Positions 62,613-64,000 of a DNA stretch of 64,000 nt are shown here, in pieces. The stretch is from Acetobacter sicerae (GTDB lineage: Bacteria > Pseudomonadota > Alphaproteobacteria > Acetobacterales > Acetobacteraceae). Position numbers and translations under genes: made by a program. The stretch is taken from the NCBI RefSeq assembly GCF_011516765.1, contig NZ_JAAABN010000012.1, forward strand, positions 1 through 64,000. The letters are read 5' to 3'. A model generated the notes under the pieces. The model worked only from the letters and a program-made list of their open reading frames with translations. It was not told the DNA's origin and did no database searches. Position 1 is the first letter of the stretch. Each line of letters starts with the position of its first letter.

Positions 62613-64000
62613 GGCCGGTCGCCTTGTTGCGGTCTGCCCAGGAGAAACGACGTTCAATCCGCTTCTGCAGGAAAAGGAAGAAGAATACCATCGCCAGATA
62701 ATAGACGAGGGCCGCTGAATAATACTCGGTGAATTCGAACGTGCGCGCCACCTGGATCTGCGTCACGGCCAGCAGTTCCTGCAACGAGATGACCGAGGCA
62801 AGTGACGTCGTTTTCAGAAGGCTGATGAACTCGTTGATTGTTGGTGGAAGCGCGATGCGGAGTGCCTGCGGGAAGATGACATGCCGATAGATCTGCGAAC
62901 GCTTCATGCCCAGCGCGTCGGCTGCGACCAACTGTCCCTGATCGACTGCCCGCAAGGCGGCGCGATTGATTTCCACCTGATAGGCGGATTCATTGATCGA
63001 CAGGGAAAGCCATGTTGCGAGAAATGGTGTGAACCAGCTTTCACGAAAGATCGGGAAGAACTGGGGCAGGGCGTTCCAGATGAACAGAAGCTGCAACAGT
63101 GTCGGCGCGCCACGAAAGACCGCAACGTAGGCGGACAGCAGCATTTGCAAAGGGGAACGGGGGCCGTTGAGTTTCAGCGCCACAGGAATGGAGATGACAA
63201 TGGCGGTCAGGTGAGACAGCACCGCCACGATCAGCGTCAGCGCCGCGCCTTTTACAAAAGCCATGGATGTCAGAGCAGAGAAGAAGACTTCAAGGCTGAA
63301 GGCAGATGGCGCCGCTTTTTCTGTAAACGCCTGTTCCTGTGCGTTGGAGATATTCCATTTCCTGCTCAGGTTTTCCAGAATTCCCTGTTGTTTCAGGGAT
63401 GAGACCGTTTGCGTCAGGATTTCCTTGTTGTGAGGATCTTTGCTGATATAAGCGCCGAACTCCCGAAAATCAGGATTGTCCGGTTTCAGAATGATCGTGA
63501 CTTTTCCGCCCAGCTGTTTCTGGCGGTAATAAACTTCGACATCCTGAGTGATCAGCGCGTGCGCACGACCAAGCAGGACCTGCTGCACGACCTGATCCTC
63601 GGCGGGATACTGCTGAAGACCGATTGGCGCACGTCCAGATTGTATCAGATGCTGGTTGGTCTTTTCGACAAGAGTTGCATAGCTGGTGCCGGACTGCACG
63701 GCCACGTTCAGCCCGGAAAGATCATCCAGCGAGGTGATGCGCGGGGTGCCGGAGCGGGCAATGACCACAATGGATGAGTCCAGATAAGCCGCTGCATCGT
63801 AATTTTTTTCACGGCCTGCCTGCTTCATGATGCCGCTGATCACCATGTCGCACCGGTGGGACGACAGGCCGGGCAGCATACCTTCAAAATCCATTGTCAG
63901 AATGGTCGGGTCGGCATGCCACATTCGACCGAGTTCACGAGCGAGATCAATATCAAATCCCGCAAGGTCCCGTGTATCCTGCCCATTCACGAAGGTCATC
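62602..64000 (-). CDS. Fused amino-acid ABC binding protein-permease (5' end beyond the window)
   Basis: The visible 465 residues contain a periplasmic glutamine/lysine-type binding domain (GFDIDLARELG, then VAVQSGTSY, about 1-225) followed in the same frame by a membrane permease domain (about 230-460, with EAA-type loop AADALGMKRSQIYRHVIFPQALRIALPP). Such fused proteins occur in bacteria including some lactic acid bacteria and proteobacteria. The N-terminus lacks a signal peptide and the first residues (MTFVNGQDTRD) lie inside the domain, so the gene continues past 64000 on the right. It pairs with the ATPase downstream. Confidence 0.88.
   Translation of the reverse strand, partial: MTFVNGQDTRDLAGFDIDLARELGRMWHADPTILTMDFEGMLPGLSSHRCDMVISGIMKQAGREKNYDAAAYLDSSIVVIARSGTPRITSLDDLSGLNVAVQSGTSYATLVEKTNQHLIQSGRAPIGLQQYPAEDQVVQQVLLGRAHALITQDVEVYYRQKQLGGKVTIILKPDNPDFREFGAYISKDPHNKEILTQTVSSLKQQGILENLSRKWNISNAQEQAFTEKAAPSAFSLEVFFSALTSMAFVKGAALTLIVAVLSHLTAIVISIPVALKLNGPRSPLQMLLSAYVAVFRGAPTLLQLLFIWNALPQFFPIFRESWFTPFLATWLSLSINESAYQVEINRAALRAVDQGQLVAADALGMKRSQIYRHVIFPQALRIALPPTINEFISLLKTTSLASVISLQELLAVTQIQVARTFEFTEYYSAALVYYLAMVFFFLFLQKRIERRFSWADRNKATGHGQ

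Noticed and set aside
1..64000. tRNA genes, rRNA genes, CRISPR arrays
   Set aside because: No cloverleaf, rRNA-like stretch or regularly spaced direct repeats were noticed on reading; a dedicated scan could not be run.

Overview
The window looks like a chromosomal segment of an alphaproteobacterium, most probably an acetic acid bacterium (Acetobacteraceae). This is inferred from overall protein character, moderately high G+C in most genes and the gene mix; no rRNA or other marker gene is present to prove it. It is best read as a large nitrogen-scavenging region flanked by housekeeping, signalling and horizontally acquired DNA.

Layout. 1-7251: a decayed acetoin reductase end, a DUF202 membrane protein, the ClpB disaggregase, a neutral zinc metallopeptidase and an OmpR-type two-component pair. 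7265-10991: an AT-rich, five-gene contractile-tail baseplate cassette on the minus strand with no other phage genes around it. 11394-17742: a heavy-metal RND efflux operon (adaptor, pump, response regulator, sensor kinase). 17743-20219: IS5-family debris and a very AT-rich GT14-type glycosyltransferase gene.

20562-32445 (minus): one nitrate assimilation operon in the order narK, AlgE-like outer-membrane barrel, nirB-nirD fusion, nasA-flavoprotein fusion, nasT, nasS and a nitrate-reductase-associated protein. The leader upstream of narK holds two hexaloop hairpins with the A1/G4 pattern expected for the ANTAR protein NasT, so nitrate sensing by NasS/NasT probably acts there.

32911-42194: purine and ureide catabolism: NCS2 permease, flavoprotein oxidoreductase, LysR regulator, HpxZ-like protein, OprD-like porin, ureidoglycine-glyoxylate aminotransferase, and AtzG/HpxX plus AtzE/HpxY amidohydrolase.

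42720-53001 (plus): a urea/guanidine carboxylase operon: ABC importer (binding protein, permease, ATPase), a NikR-like ribbon-helix-helix regulator, two DUF1989 proteins (carboxyguanidine deiminase type), the biotin-dependent carboxylase and allophanate hydrolase. The regulator has lost three of the four nickel ligands of NikR. The operon is preceded by a perfect palindrome with the same geometry as the E. coli nik operator. This regulator-operator pair is the most interesting novelty candidate here.

53344-61685 (plus): a catabolic cassette of unknown substrate: DUF1028 protein, flavin monooxygenase, RidA, NCS1 permease, GMC oxidoreductase, M20 deacylase, LysR regulator. 61854-64000 (minus): an amino-acid-type ABC transporter whose binding protein and permease are fused; the gene runs off the window.

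Together the genes import nitrate, purines, ureides and urea or guanidine-like compounds and convert them to ammonia. No tRNA, rRNA or CRISPR array was seen.
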